From Lineus longissimus (taxonomy: Eukaryota > Nemertea > Pilidiophora > Heteronemertea > Lineidae), in NCBI RefSeq assembly GCF_910592395.1, contig NC_088310.1, positions 24,261,491 to 24,325,490 of the forward strand: a DNA stretch of 64,000 bases. Direction: 5' to 3'. Positions within the stretch are counted from its first letter, which is position 1. Each line of letters starts with the position of its first letter. The position numbers were made by a program, and so were the translations under genes. This document shows positions 22,346 to 34,094 of this stretch, piece after piece. Below the pieces are notes generated by a model. That model ran no database searches. It was not told the DNA's origin and saw only the letters and a program-made list of their open reading frames with translations.

Positions 22346-23330
22346 ACCGTGTTGGCAGGACGGAGAAATAGTTACAATCACGTTACATCTTGTTTTGCAG
22401 ATGAAGGAGTTGCCATGCCCATTTCTTTCACCGCGTTGGCAGGACGGAGGGTAGGTAAGGTCCGATTCGATTCGATCTGGTTGCGACGGTTCCATCTTGC
22501 TAAGCGTATAGGCAAGACAAAGGAGCAGCCAATCCCGATCAGGCTTGGCTGTGACTGTCTAATCTCTTTCACCGTGTTTGGCAGGATAAAGAGGCAGCCA
22601 GTTCCGATTCGGCCTAGTGGTGATATTCCATCTCTTTCATCGTGTGACGGGCAGTTATATCCGATTCGGCCTGGTGGTGATGTTCCATCTCTCACATCGT
22701 GTGTAGAAGACAAGGGGACAGCCTGGTCAATTTTGGTCTGATCGTCACTGGCTTATCTCTTTTGCTGCGTTGACATGACGGTAGGGTGACCATGTCCAAT
22801 TTGGCATGGTTGTGATTATCTCGTCTTCTTATCGTGTTGGCAAGACGACAGTGCACCAGCCATGGTTGGAACGGTCTGGTCTCATCACTTTAACATCTCT
22901 TTTACAATAAACAGCAAGAGAGACCTCGACTTTTCAACCGGCGGGGGAAGCAAGACGCAAAACGGTGGAGCATGTGAGATGCCAAGTAGGGTTGGTTGTG
23001 ACTGTCCCAACACACCAGCCGTGTCTGCAATAAGATGAAGCAGCTCGATTCGATCTGGTAGTGGCCGTTTTATCTCTCTCACCGTACACACAGTGACTGT
23101 CTCACCTCCATCGGTAACGTGTCAGCGACACGTAACGATGGAAACCCCAGTTCGGATTAGACCCGAGTGTGATAGTCATTTATCTCTAATCGTGTTTTGA
23201 TTCAGTCTGGCTGTGACTGTCACATCTTTCTGCAATGTCTCACTCGGTCTGGCTGTGACTGTCTCATCTTACGGTGTTCGTAAGGCGGTGTTGCCGTCAT
23301 ATCCGATTCCAGCTGACTGTGACATTCACA

Positions 23331-26300
23331 TTTATTTATATTGTTAAATGAAGAGCCAATGTAATACTTGTAAGCTGCAGCATATCATGTCGATTAAATA
23401 GTGTTCCGGCGAAAATCGCATCAATAGCTTCAAACAATTGATCTGAATCGATTTCGCAAAAGCCACCAAGAGTTATGTAATCTACCCGAGTTCTAAACTC
23501 GAACTATGTAACTGATTATTACTAGTGGCCGGCCCTATTGTATTCTGACCAATTACGGTCATGGTTCTATAGGGGCCATGGCCGTCAATAGCTCAGATAT
23601 TAAATCGCATAATGAAATTCTTTGTTCCCTGGACATTCTATCCTTGAGGACTTTTCAAGCCTCTACACCGGGATCGGGACAGCCAAGCTGTCGAAGGGAT
23701 TATGACTTAACATCATTGACAGTGAAATTAACCATATCAATTCATGTCAGTTGCATGCTGTCGTTATGGCGCACTATTCATATCTTGTCCACAACAGGGC
23801 CCACAGCTAACTTCATACCAAGTTAATTTGCGTAGGCATGGGCGTCGGGGGTGCGAAAAATGCAACACTTGTTTTTTTATATGGCGGCACTAAGACATAA
23901 ATACTTTGTACCTAGATAATACATGAGACATACTTTGGCTTTGAATTAAGTACAGTCATATGCATCTCACCTTTATTTGGTACATATAGCATTACTGAGT
24001 AATAATCGCTGTATCGGGCGGGCAATATGCGAGTGTTGCATTTTTATAGATACACCCAGTAGATGTTTTGGAGACACTGAACTGTCTCCGTTGTTCATTT
24101 AATCAATCAGATCAGGATGAAACCGCTAATGACGAGCGCAGCTTTATCAATAATCAGAAGTTTCTGCATCACTTGGTGATCAATCTAACAAGATTGCTGG
24201 CGTGAGAAGACATGTGACGTTTGGTCTTTTTCACAGGTGAGCGAATGGAATCAAAAGGCGTTGGGATAAAAACATCTCTTTAAAGTATTCCGGTATCACT
24301 CGGTCTTGCCGTGAAGGTGATGGAATGCCACGTGCTTACTGAAGTACATGTACTTCAAACCGCTAAATATTCGCGCCTTTTGTTGCGATTCGCGAAGATT
24401 GAAACAATATTTCATTAATACAAAAATGTTTTCTTCTTCAAATTAAAAATACATTCAAACTGTTGAAATTGCTTGGAACAAGCCAATGTGTTTGTTTAGC
24501 TCTATAGGATTGCCGCTGGTCCCATGAAGAGGTAACCCTTCTACTCCAGGGGATCGAAATTAGGTGAAAGGTGCGACCCCTGTGCTTGGATACTAACTGT
24601 ACATGCATGATAAGAAATATCGAATGCCTGCGAGAGTGAACTGATCACCGGCGAAGACAAGGTTCGACACGACTATCCATCTCCCAATAAATTACCTTAA
24701 TCTTGGCCATTTATGTAGATTATCTATACCAGCTAAGAGATAATATGAAGTAGAAGTGCCTTCCCTAAAGTTAGGCTAAATTGCGGCAAGCCCATCGCCA
24801 TACTTAGACCATTAGCCAGATCTTGAGGAAATTGGTGCTCGAAGGTAACCAGAAAGATGTTATTGTGTTGCTGATTAAATGCTGTTGCACCGTCAGCAGA
24901 CATCGCCATAGTATGAGCCGAATCCGTAAAGATGACATTGGTGTGTCAGCAATTTACGCTTCTGTGGTTCGGTTTTGAATCCATAGTCATAGCATTACTA
25001 TAGTATATCCCTAACCTCTCCCCTTTTTTCATTTACCAGGCTGAATTATGAGCACGAATCTTCCCAATAACTCCCTGGTACCAACGGCACCAAATCAAGC
25101 GTATCGCTGACAGCATTTTTGAGTTATAATTTTTTGAGGCCACTTCAAATCGAACGCATGTGTTGCCTTTTGCACGCCACTAATTAAGGCGTTCTATACG
25201 ATCGATCCGAATTTACCAGACAGGCAGGGATCCCCGTATTGCGAGTTGTTGCCAATTTGGTGAGTTGTCGCCAACTTAAACCCCTCGAAATTCCACGATT
25301 CGACATGAAGTTACCACGCTCGTGATCTAATTATACAGCCTATCTATCATGAAAACAGTATTTTTCTCAATTTCTTTGTTTATGTTCGATAGGCACGGCA
25401 TCCTTCCCGCCGGATCTTTAGCCCACTCCTAGATGTAGCTGCGGCGGACATGACTTGGATATTAGTGGCGCAGCAGCCCGGCGAAAAGTTGCGACGATGT
25501 ATAGCCGGATCGAGTCAGAAGAAGCGACAACTTGCAAAACGGGGATCGTTGCCTAACTGTTCACTGTCAGTCTCTCCTGAAAGGGAGGAATGACAATACT
25601 GATGGAAGGCCCCTCAAAGGAAGGTCTTGACTCAAAAGAAAGAAGATACCAAATGTCGATAGGCGATAGACGCTGATGTATCGATCCTTGCTAATTGGTG
25701 GGTTTCTCATGAATGCAGCACTGTCGACAGATATTATGTTGTTTACGAGTTCGACAAAGAATGTGATGCGAAGAACAGTATTAATATCATCGATATTAGT
25801 CAAGCCGTTTGAAACGCATGTGACATGTCTTGATATCGAGCTTCTTTCAATTTCCACGTCGTCTTCTTATTTTACAGCTTTTATATTGTTGGGCGTTTTT
25901 AAAAGTTAAACATTCCGTGGATATACTGACTTTAATCACGATAACCAATGCTTGGAGCAGCTATGTTAGTTCATTATTTCACTCCTAGGTGGCCGAACCC
26001 ACTTCCTTCAGTCCTGCCATCTAGGAGGCAACTCACCAACGAAAAACTATTTAATCAGTTAAGAGCAGTTGAAATGATTGTCTGGTTTATACTCATGTCA
26101 AAATATTTGGTTTAGGAAAAGCCTTTTTGCGGACACCTTTGATTTATGTGATGTGTGAGTACCTTACCTATCACGATAAAAGCAATTTAATCTGCCCCTT
26201 AACTGTTGTCACTATTAGCCAATTTTTTGATTTGGATCACGGCCTATGAGGCATGCTGTCGTACTTCAAGCACCGCGTTACATACTTTTCTAGAATGCGC

Positions 26301-27532
26301 ACAGACTTTTCTAAAGAGTTTTAAAAGGGTATTACTAATAAGAAACAAAGAGTGCTATTTATCAAGTCTTGTCAATTTCTGTAGTAATGATGTATATACC
26401 TTTAGATTATCATGATCAGCAGGGACGACTGGTCATGCATCACTGTGATCAAGCAAGTGTGAGCGGAATGTAATCAGAGCTCTTCCTCTTCCATGGCCTG
26501 GGCGCATGTTACTTGAGAAAAGTAATGCCAATTATCAGACGGGCGTCTGGCCAAGGAACAAATCGTTGCTGTTCATTTTGTAGAAGTGTGGTAGTAATCA
26601 AACAAACTGAAAAAGGAGCTGTAAACCATCTAATCTACTTTAAGTTGTGTTACGAGAGTGATACATTGGATTATACATAAGATATACATGTACATGTATG
26701 AGAGTCAGGGTATTCTTCACTTGACACGGTTTATTTTACTTGTAATTGCCTCATCTATCGTGTCTTCGCCAGCTTTAGAGTTAGAAAAGGATGGTGATCC
26801 GTATCGAATGCATGCTGCACTTCCTTGGGGCAAAGACAAATTTCATCGCAGTGGTTTTAGAATTTAAGCTTTGAAAGAGTTTCCTATACCTTAAAAGAAG
26901 CTTATGTCCATACCAAAGTCTCTTAACAGTCGTTGCGTTGCGTGTGCACTGATGCAATGGTATTCCTGTATTAATAGCATGCATATAGATTAATATAAAT
27001 AACTGTCAGGCCTACAAGAATACGAATGGTAACAAAATACAACCACGGAACTGAAAACCACACTCGCCCCTTACCGTAACCTGAAGCTGCAGAGAAGGCG
27101 GCGTCCTTCAAGCAGCTAAGTGACCTATGTTTTCGTCGCCGAGTCAGGAAGCAATTTCGCTTGACCGGGGAAGTATGGATACGTTCCCAGCTGTGTTAAC
27201 TAGATGAATTTTTTTTTCGACGTGGAAGCATTGGGAAAACCTGTCTTTTTGCTGTAGGTTTGCCTCAGCTGTTATTTCGTTTCGAAATGGAGTCAGCGAT
27301 TCATATAAATACATATAATTTGAATACTAAAAACCGAAAATTTATTTTTTCTGAAATTTTCGCGAGTCGCAAAAATAACGAGGCGCAAAAGTAACCATTT
27401 ACAGTAAATTTTACAGATATTCTTTTATTTATGAGTCAACTTCTACGTTCCAGAAGGTGAACTTTGACTGTTGAAAGCGTTGTATTGAAATTGGAAGAGT
27501 GGAGTATCTTCAGTACTGCTGTTTCTTCCACC
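23331..27532. other. Gene-poor sequence, nothing recognised
   Basis: No convincing coding region. Fragments resembling one another with TTCGCG/CGCGAA cores occur near 24360-24410 and 27330-27400 and may be old dispersed repeat remnants. Confidence 0.45.
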
Positions 27533-27882
27533 TTCTGATGGTCATCGATCTGCTTCAGATTGGGGGACTGATTCAACGTTTAATGAAATTGACCAGAGAC
27601 CGTGCAAAATGGACCATTGTTCCTGATTGTATCTCTTTTCGTTGGTGATTTGGTGGTCAATAATGAGTACCAATTTAAGCTGCATGGGGCAACTCCAGAC
27701 GTGACCACTTTCTGATGGTCATCGATTTGTTTCAGATGGGTGACAGATTTAACGATTAATGAAATTGACCAGAGACCGTGCAAAATGGACCATTGTTCCT
27801 GATTGAATCTCTTTTCGTTGGTGTTTGCACCAAATCACCAAGTCAATAACGGGTACCAATTTAAGCTGGGGCAACTCCTGAT
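27533..27882 (+). repeat. 177-bp tandem duplication
   Basis: Two copies begin at TTCTGATGGTCATCGAT (27533 and 27710). They share long identical blocks such as AATGAAATTGACCAGAGACC. The second copy has a small insertion near 27822 and a few substitutions. Confidence 0.9.
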
Positions 27883-28225
27883 GTGGATCGCTGATTGCTC
27901 AGTTCGCATATTCCGACCCATGGTCGTATTGGCAGAACATTTTCAGGAATAGTGTTCAAGGAAGTTTGGTACTGTAAAGTGATATATCCATCGTATATCC
28001 GACCAATCGATCGAACGCTCCATGTTATTGAGGTCGGATTAGTAAAAAAAGTCAGGCATTTTCAAAAGAGAAATTGCCCATTCCTGGTCAGTCTTTGCCT
28101 CATTGCAACATCTCTTACACCTATTCCAGAAAAAGTCTGGCGAAGAATATATCTGTAACAAAAAATCTATTTCTAGGAGACTTTATTGGGCTTTGACAAA
28201 ACCTTCGGGAAAAAAGGACCTATTA

Positions 28226-28355
28226 TTAGTGAGTTTCCGCAATGCTCACGAACTACGATTACGCTTTACGAATTCTTTGTATTAATTTACATGCGCTAAT
28301 GCAAATAATTCGTCTTCGTAAATCGTAACTCGTGAGTGATGCGGAAACTCACTAA
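28226..28355. mobile_element. 130-bp palindromic MITE-like element
   Basis: The left half starting TTAGTGAGTTTCCGC is the diverged reverse complement of the right half ending GCGGAAACTCACTAA. Arms are about 54 bp with several mismatches and the centre is short and AT-rich. No clear target duplication. Confidence 0.7.
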
Positions 28356-29846
28356 TTTCTGGCTGCAAAGGTATGGATCTTACACTGTTTGACTGCCCAT
28401 TGTATTGTCATATCTATCAATACCGGGTCCATCTTCCGTAAGAACGACTGAACCGTGAGGTTGGGTCGAAGCCCGCCCGGTCAGTTCCTCCATAATATAA
28501 AGTCGCTGTTGGTGATATCTGGATAGATGCAATGAATTGTCAGCATGTAGGCAATGGTTATTTTATTTGTCAGGCCGGCGGGAACGTTTCAGAATATTTT
28601 GATGATGCAGTTATAAATGAATGTAGCCTGAGAGAGTTTGCCACATAGTGTACATGGTAGAAATCAGTTGATGCCCCCAACGCCGCACCTTTATAATTTT
28701 GGAGTATGCAACTGTAATTCTAAAAGTGTGCATTGCGGTGCATTTCATCCGGTGAAGGTTTCTTGTAGGCAATGTTTTAATATTTAATCCGGCGAACTAT
28801 GAAATGATGTCAGAACTATTCATCATGTCCATTGTTCAAAGCAAATATAGCATTAGGGAAATGGCATTACACCTTATAAGTGCTCAGCAAATACTACAGA
28901 AATCCACAACTATTTCGCTAACCAAAAACCAACAAAGATAAATATTCCGGGCCTACTATAGAATTGATGAATTTCCGAGAACCATCTTGTTGAAATTGAA
29001 ATTTGAGGGTCGTGTCAGAATAAGACGTACTACATGTACATGTATATACATGCAACCTGAAGTTTAAGAACAAATCATTTTTCTGGATACGTTTATACAC
29101 TTTTTACCCAGGCTTTTTGATTTGGGGTTACAAAAGTTAGTCTACTCTCTGCATGATAATCGCTAGTAGAATGTCCTTGCTAGCGGCAGTATGAGGTTAA
29201 TTTCCTTTCTTAATATCTCGAGTGGCACACGAGAAACCCAACAGGAGACTCGCGCGTGGATGGAGAAGCGACATGCAACAAGATTTAATACATGTTATAT
29301 ATTACTGCCGTCATTATAAAGAAGCCCGAATTCGAACACGTCAAGCTCATTTTGATGAATCACTGGTTTCTATACTGCTACACTCCGAAATCCCGGAGCC
29401 TATCTGAAATGAATTTAACTCACAAATATATTACGTACATACATGAACAAAAAATAGGATCATGGAAACAATGCCAGAGACTTATTGTTTTGATATTATG
29501 GTTTTAGGCTATTGTAAATAATGAACAAAAACAATTACAGCATGCACAAGCGGCGGGGGTATCGAAGTACTTTCAGCATAGCAAATGGTTTTAGAGCAGA
29601 AGCTCTGCGATCCCCTGCATGGCCCCTAATTAGTTTGAACGAATAAAGTTTCTCCCCAGACAGCACGTACGATTTTTCATTTTCAATACTAGGAGTTCAA
29701 TGTTGATTTTTTCTGCCCTTCCCGCAATAATAAATTTACATGTGGGACACCATTTCTTTAAATGTTAAAGCATTCAGCTGACAACTCGGTACGGAGAAGC
29801 CCGGGAGCTATCCGTTCTGAAAAAGCAAACTTCCTCTGTATCGAAG
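28356..29846. other. Gene-poor sequence
   Basis: Nothing recognised except a run of ACATGT/TACATG palindromes at 29029-29052. Confidence 0.4.
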
Positions 29847-30042
29847 TATAAATGGGCGAGATGTGGCAGCGATCCATTTTTCATGTATTTCGACCACGTT
29901 TTAGTATCGTCTTCGTCTTCTGAGGAATAGCTACATATGTATTGTCACTGGCAAATCGTCAGTGGAGACGGTAACTTTCCCACAATCTCGTGTTTTTGAA
30001 CAACTGGAAATGGTTTCAGACACCACTGACAGTCTTATCTCA
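29847..30042 (+). promoter_or_regulatory. Candidate core promoter and first coding exon
   Basis: TATAAAT at 29847-29853 is followed at the usual distance by an initiator match TCCATTT, whose A at 29876 is 29 bp from the TATA start. Downstream, an ATG at 30010 in GAAATGG context opens eleven codons (MVSDTTDSLIS) up to a consensus donor GTAAGT at 30043. Two upstream ATGs at 29883 and about 29936 open short frames and weaken the case. There is no matching downstream exon in the window that I can identify. Confidence 0.3.
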
Positions 30043-30394
30043 GTAAGTAAGCCAGTAATAAGTGGAAGTTTGATAATCTATCCGGGTCGGTAGTGACATA
30101 CGGATACACGACGTGTTATCATTAGCAGGGATCATTAGTGGCAGTCGTTTCATTCGCGGGTGTCTTTCCGGCAAGTTGCGCCGACCACTTTGCGCCATCT
30201 GACACGTCGAAGGGAAGAGTTTCTTCTAGGCTATCAACGTTATTCTCATTTTAATGACCTAGCTCCGACAGCGGTTATGAATATATGATTTGAGAAGCGC
30301 GCCAAGTCTAGACTGACTGACCAATCCGCCCAGCCAAAAGTAACTTAAGTTAGTTATGAGATTTATTGATGAACTCAAAACGAGATCAGTGTGA

Positions 30395-30403
30395 ATATGG
30401 ACC
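30395..30403 (+). promoter_or_regulatory. Alternative short first-exon candidate
   Basis: An ATG GAC CAG reading runs straight into donor GTAGGT. A CCAAT box (GACCAATCC) lies about 75 bp upstream. This is weak evidence on its own, noted because it clusters with two other first-exon-like sites. Confidence 0.15.
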
Positions 30404-30532
30404 AGGTAGGTATCGAAATTAGAATTTATGTCCCGGAAGTAAATTATGATATTTATGGAGGAACTATATGTACCTTATCCGCATTCGCATTTATTTTTTA
30501 TGCTGAACCAAAGCCAAGTAAAATGCATATTA

Positions 30533-30692
30533 CAGTAGAACCTCTCTATCACGGACACCCACGGGACTGACAAATGCTCTCCTTAATAGAGAGGTGTCCT
30601 AATTAGAGAGGTCAAATTGAATGGAAATAATCAATCTGGGACCAAAACTAGTGTCCTTAATAGAGAGGTGTCCGCTAAGGGAGGTTCAACTG
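30533..30692. mobile_element. Pogo/Tc1-like MITE
   Basis: A 160-bp element from CAGTAGAACCTCTCT to AGGGAGGTTCAACTG, inverted ends, flanked by TA on both sides. The internal phrase TTAATAGAGAGGTGTCC occurs twice. A truncated relative starts at 16983. Confidence 0.75.
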
Positions 30693-30694
30693 TA

Positions 30695-31739
30695 CATTAT
30701 TTACCTTATTGCGTTACACTCGCTAGAGCTCGAGAAAGATACTGGTTACTAGATATATGTAGGCAACATAACGTATTCCACTCTTGGCAGTTATCACCGA
30801 TGGTAATTCAGATAGTGGATAAGACAGTAATGACTTTACGGCCAGACTCCGACATTCTATTGGTCAGATACGGCCCATAACTACTAAGCCCCCGCCGACA
30901 AATTGTAATAGAGTTGGCGAGCATGACAACAGCAGTCCCCTGGGTTACACGGGGTATAGGGGTCATGCCTGTTGCCCGCGCCATTTATTGTCGTAACGGC
31001 AAATGATAAAGGAAATACCGTGATTAGAATCGGAGAGGTACATGTAGGATTACGATAGTCTGTTGTGACAGTCTTAGTGCTGGACCTATAGTGTGCCCCT
31101 TTATAGAAATTCTGAGAATACAAACATATCCTTACTCATCTTACCACATATGTTACTAATCATAAAAAGCCTACTGTTTTGGACTGGACATGGAGCTGGC
31201 GCGACCTGCAAGAACTGTCAAGTGTCTTGTAATGGGAAATATCATTACAGAAGTAATTTTTAGATATCAACATTCTACCTGACTTATTTAAGATAGAGAC
31301 GCACATATTTGCAGAAGCGCTTTGCTAGTGGTTTCTACCATCCTCTTTCAAATAGTTCCGAAGCAGTACAGGGAGTAAGAGCCGCAATTAAGATCAAGAT
31401 TCCGGCAAAGTTTGCATCAAAAATATCAGAAATACATCCCACCTCAAGATTGCCTGGTATGCCATCTGGTTAAAATTTGAATAAAGAATCTATTCAGGTT
31501 TCATCAGATGAACATTTATATTAAAATATTCATGCCAGATAAAATGGTACAGGCAGTTTTCTTTAATCAGACAATTCGAAGGCATTGGGCGTCCTTGTTT
31601 GCAACATAAGTAAAAATGAAACATCAGCAGTATTCGGAGTGCTACCTTTAATCCACAGTGCGAATCAAAACTTCAAACAGACAAACAATTTATCCGAAAG
31701 ATACAAGCTGTATATAGAATTCTATATAATTGTTTCAAT
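30695..31739. other. Gene-poor sequence
   Basis: No gene or repeat recognised. Confidence 0.4.
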
Positions 31740-32085
31740 GGTATTCATTTGACGCCTCGCGCTGACTCGGAGAGACTCGTTGCTTAGGAGATTAGCGCAG
31801 TACGCCCGAATCCAAGGGATTTCTCGTGAGCGGTATTGGTAATCGCGCAACCCGGATCAGACGTAAGCGCCTGACGTCAGCTCCGGTGTCCCATCCAAAT
31901 ATTGCTGTAGGCTCCGCCAGAGACCGCCGCGCTTCTTCGTGGGTAATTTATAACCTGGTTTCCAGTTGAACTTTCCCACTTTGAAGCATATTAACTCGGA
32001 AGGAACGCCAAAGAGACTGACGTGTCGTTAAACAGTCGGAAATAATATCATTATATCGCACGGATCAACTAAAAGACAAGGGCGG
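31740..32085 (+). promoter_or_regulatory. CpG-rich promoter-like block with CRE and splice donor
   Basis: The block has many more CpG dinucleotides than its AT-rich surroundings. A perfect cAMP response element TGACGTCA lies at 31872-31879. About 210 bp downstream, GGGCGG is followed by a donor GTGAGT at 32086, so 5' of it could be a non-coding first exon. No TATA box is seen. This rests on motifs only. Confidence 0.3.
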
Positions 32086-32584
32086 GTGAGTTTTTATTTC
32101 TTATGGCACTTTCATGCCTATACTTTTTGGCTTTTAATTTGTAACTTCAACGCTTTTACCTGAACCTCTTCCCCTTGTCCAAGACTTGAATTATTCGAAG
32201 GTTTTCCGTATTCAACCGATGACTTTTTCATCAAAACGTATGAATTATATTCATAAAGAGATAAGACGTCGCCATTTTTTAATCAAGGTATTCCAACTAG
32301 GAGTCGCATTAAGAAAATTAGAAGACCGCAAATGGTACGAACCTGAGATTATAGATGTTAACTGAATCTTTTGTGAAAATTTTTTTATTCAGATACTTTC
32401 GCTCTCGACAATCTTTGTTAGTCTTCAACCTGAATTTTGACACGTTATTGTCTGCGATTCATCGAGGGCCGGGTTCAACAAAACCTGGTCGTATCGCGGT
32501 TTAAGTCATAACTGTGATATCCCATCCTATAATGTTTCGCCCGAAGATCTCATCGGCCTCGAAACAGTCAGTGATAGAAATAAC

Positions 32585-32865
32585 TAAAGCTGAACTGCAC
32601 GTTCAAAACCAGAGCACCCCATACGGCAATATTAAGAAATTCAAACGACCGAAAGGCCCTTCTGAGTACGGCCTGAAACATGATAGACCTCCAATGCTTC
32701 GATGCGCTTGATTTCACAAACAAGCAAGCCGTAGGACGATGCAGACCTTCGCAGAGAATTCTGGAAGGAAAAAAATAAAAAGTTCCTCTTATCGGGACTC
32801 GAACTCGAGACCTCTAGTTTTATTTGCCAACACTCTTATCCTCAAGGCCACTGGGCTGCTTGAAA
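32585..32865 (-). repeat. tRNA-derived SINE, copy 1
   Basis: Minus-strand head with an A-box-like TGGCCTTGAGG (32850-32840) and a B-box match AGTTCGAGTCC (32805-32795). Then comes a roughly 200-bp body matching the copy at 33151-33424 through blocks such as GTGAAATCAAGCGCATCGAA and GGAGGTCTATCATGTTTCAG. Similarity stops at AGCTTTA. Confidence 0.75.
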
Positions 32866-33150
32866 TGCCTGTCGTTTTATACGCCTTTATGGAATGTGCA
32901 AAAATTTGTGTGTAATCTTTGTTCAACATCTTTGAGCGGCTTCCAGTGGGCAACTGCAACAAGAAAGTCATTTTTTCTTTGCTGTGCGTGATTATGTATG
33001 CGGAGTCAACGTTTTCTCTTAGCAATGTTCACCTTTGTCTTGGTATCTTCTTCTATTACACGTACCTGAGAAAATTTCTGGTTCATCTCTCAAAAATAAA
33101 GCATAATCGCCATTCATATAAGACATATTTGCTGGCAGCAGTTCATAAGA

Positions 33151-33424
33151 AAGCCCCCCTAGCTCAGACGGTTAGAGCGTTTGTATTCTGAGCCCGAGTT
33201 CCCGGGTTCGAATCCCTGGAGAAGATTTTGATTTTTTTTCTCTTCCATGATTCTCCGAGACTGTCCGCATCGTCCTGTGGCTTGCTGGTTTGTGAAATCA
33301 AGCGCATCGAAGCATTGGAGGTCTATCATGTTTCAGACCGTATTCAGAAGGACCTTTCGATCGGTTGAATTTCTTACTTTTACCGCATGGGACGCTCTGG
33401 TTTTGTGCATGCAGTTCAGCTTTA
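33151..33424 (+). repeat. tRNA-derived SINE, copy 2
   Basis: Perfect Pol III A box TAGCTCAGACGG (33160-33171) and B box GGTTCGAATCC (33205-33215). The acceptor and anticodon stems do not pair properly, so this is not a tRNA gene. The body matches copy 1. The two heads face each other about 290 bp apart. Confidence 0.8.
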
Positions 33425-34094
33425 AAAACATTTTAGGAACAACATTATGTAGTATGTTATTCGGACAGACTGATAACCGGTGGTTTCAAGATACTTTTTT
33501 TCAGCAGAATATAAGCAGTTCCAAATGAGGATATCACCCGTATTTTAAGAACCAAAAAGTTTTTTCAAACATACAACAATACAATAACTTTATCCAAAAG
33601 AAGCCCCATTCGATTTGGACAGAAAGATGTAACAGTGATTTTCCAAATCCTTGGCGATGCTATTAAGTGATATTCGATGCTGTGTTTACCTTATAAATGC
33701 ATTCCTTTTTTGTCTGTTTGAAGTTCAAAATTGTACTACATCCACCAATAATGTAGAGCGCGAATACTACACATGTGTGCACATGAGTTATTTTGGAGAG
33801 AATTTTCACTTAATTGCAGTTTCAACTAACTTTAATCATATTTAATGTAAAATTTATCATCCGATTGCGTGCAGGGAGCAGTAAAAGTTCAACCAAATCC
33901 ATCGCATTAGTCTACCCGCGCGCGTGCATTTGAACGCTGTGTGCTGCATGTGTATACTAGTTTTACATCCTGTCCCTTTGGAGTATTCATAAATTGATTA
34001 TCTTTATTAACCACGTGAATGCCAAAATGATCATAAAGCGTGAACTTTTTGTTTTGAAAATACCAAGAAAAATGAAACGGCCAGGGGCCATTGT
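33425..34094. other. Gene-poor sequence
   Basis: Nothing recognised. Confidence 0.4.

Larger units (their letters stand above)
17530..23330 (+). repeat. Diverged satellite of roughly 70-bp monomers
   Basis: About 5.3 kb of tandem monomers plus a MITE insertion. The recurring pieces are GGTCTGGTTGTGACTGTCTC, then a CTCTTTCACCGTGTTGGCAG-like segment, a GACGGAGGGGCAGCCAGG-like segment and CCGATTCGG. Monomers are strongly diverged except in the 139-bp array at about 21650-22345. Longer non-monomer inserts with shared pieces (AGACCTCGACTCTTCAACC-like) occur near 19510, 20320 and 22915. Open frames through the array follow repeat periodicity and are not taken as genes. A centromeric or heterochromatic role is possible but unproven. 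Confidence 0.88.

Noticed and set aside
33151-33228. Functional tRNA gene
   Set aside because: A and B boxes are perfect, but the acceptor and anticodon stems do not pair and a second copy of the downstream body shows it is a SINE head.
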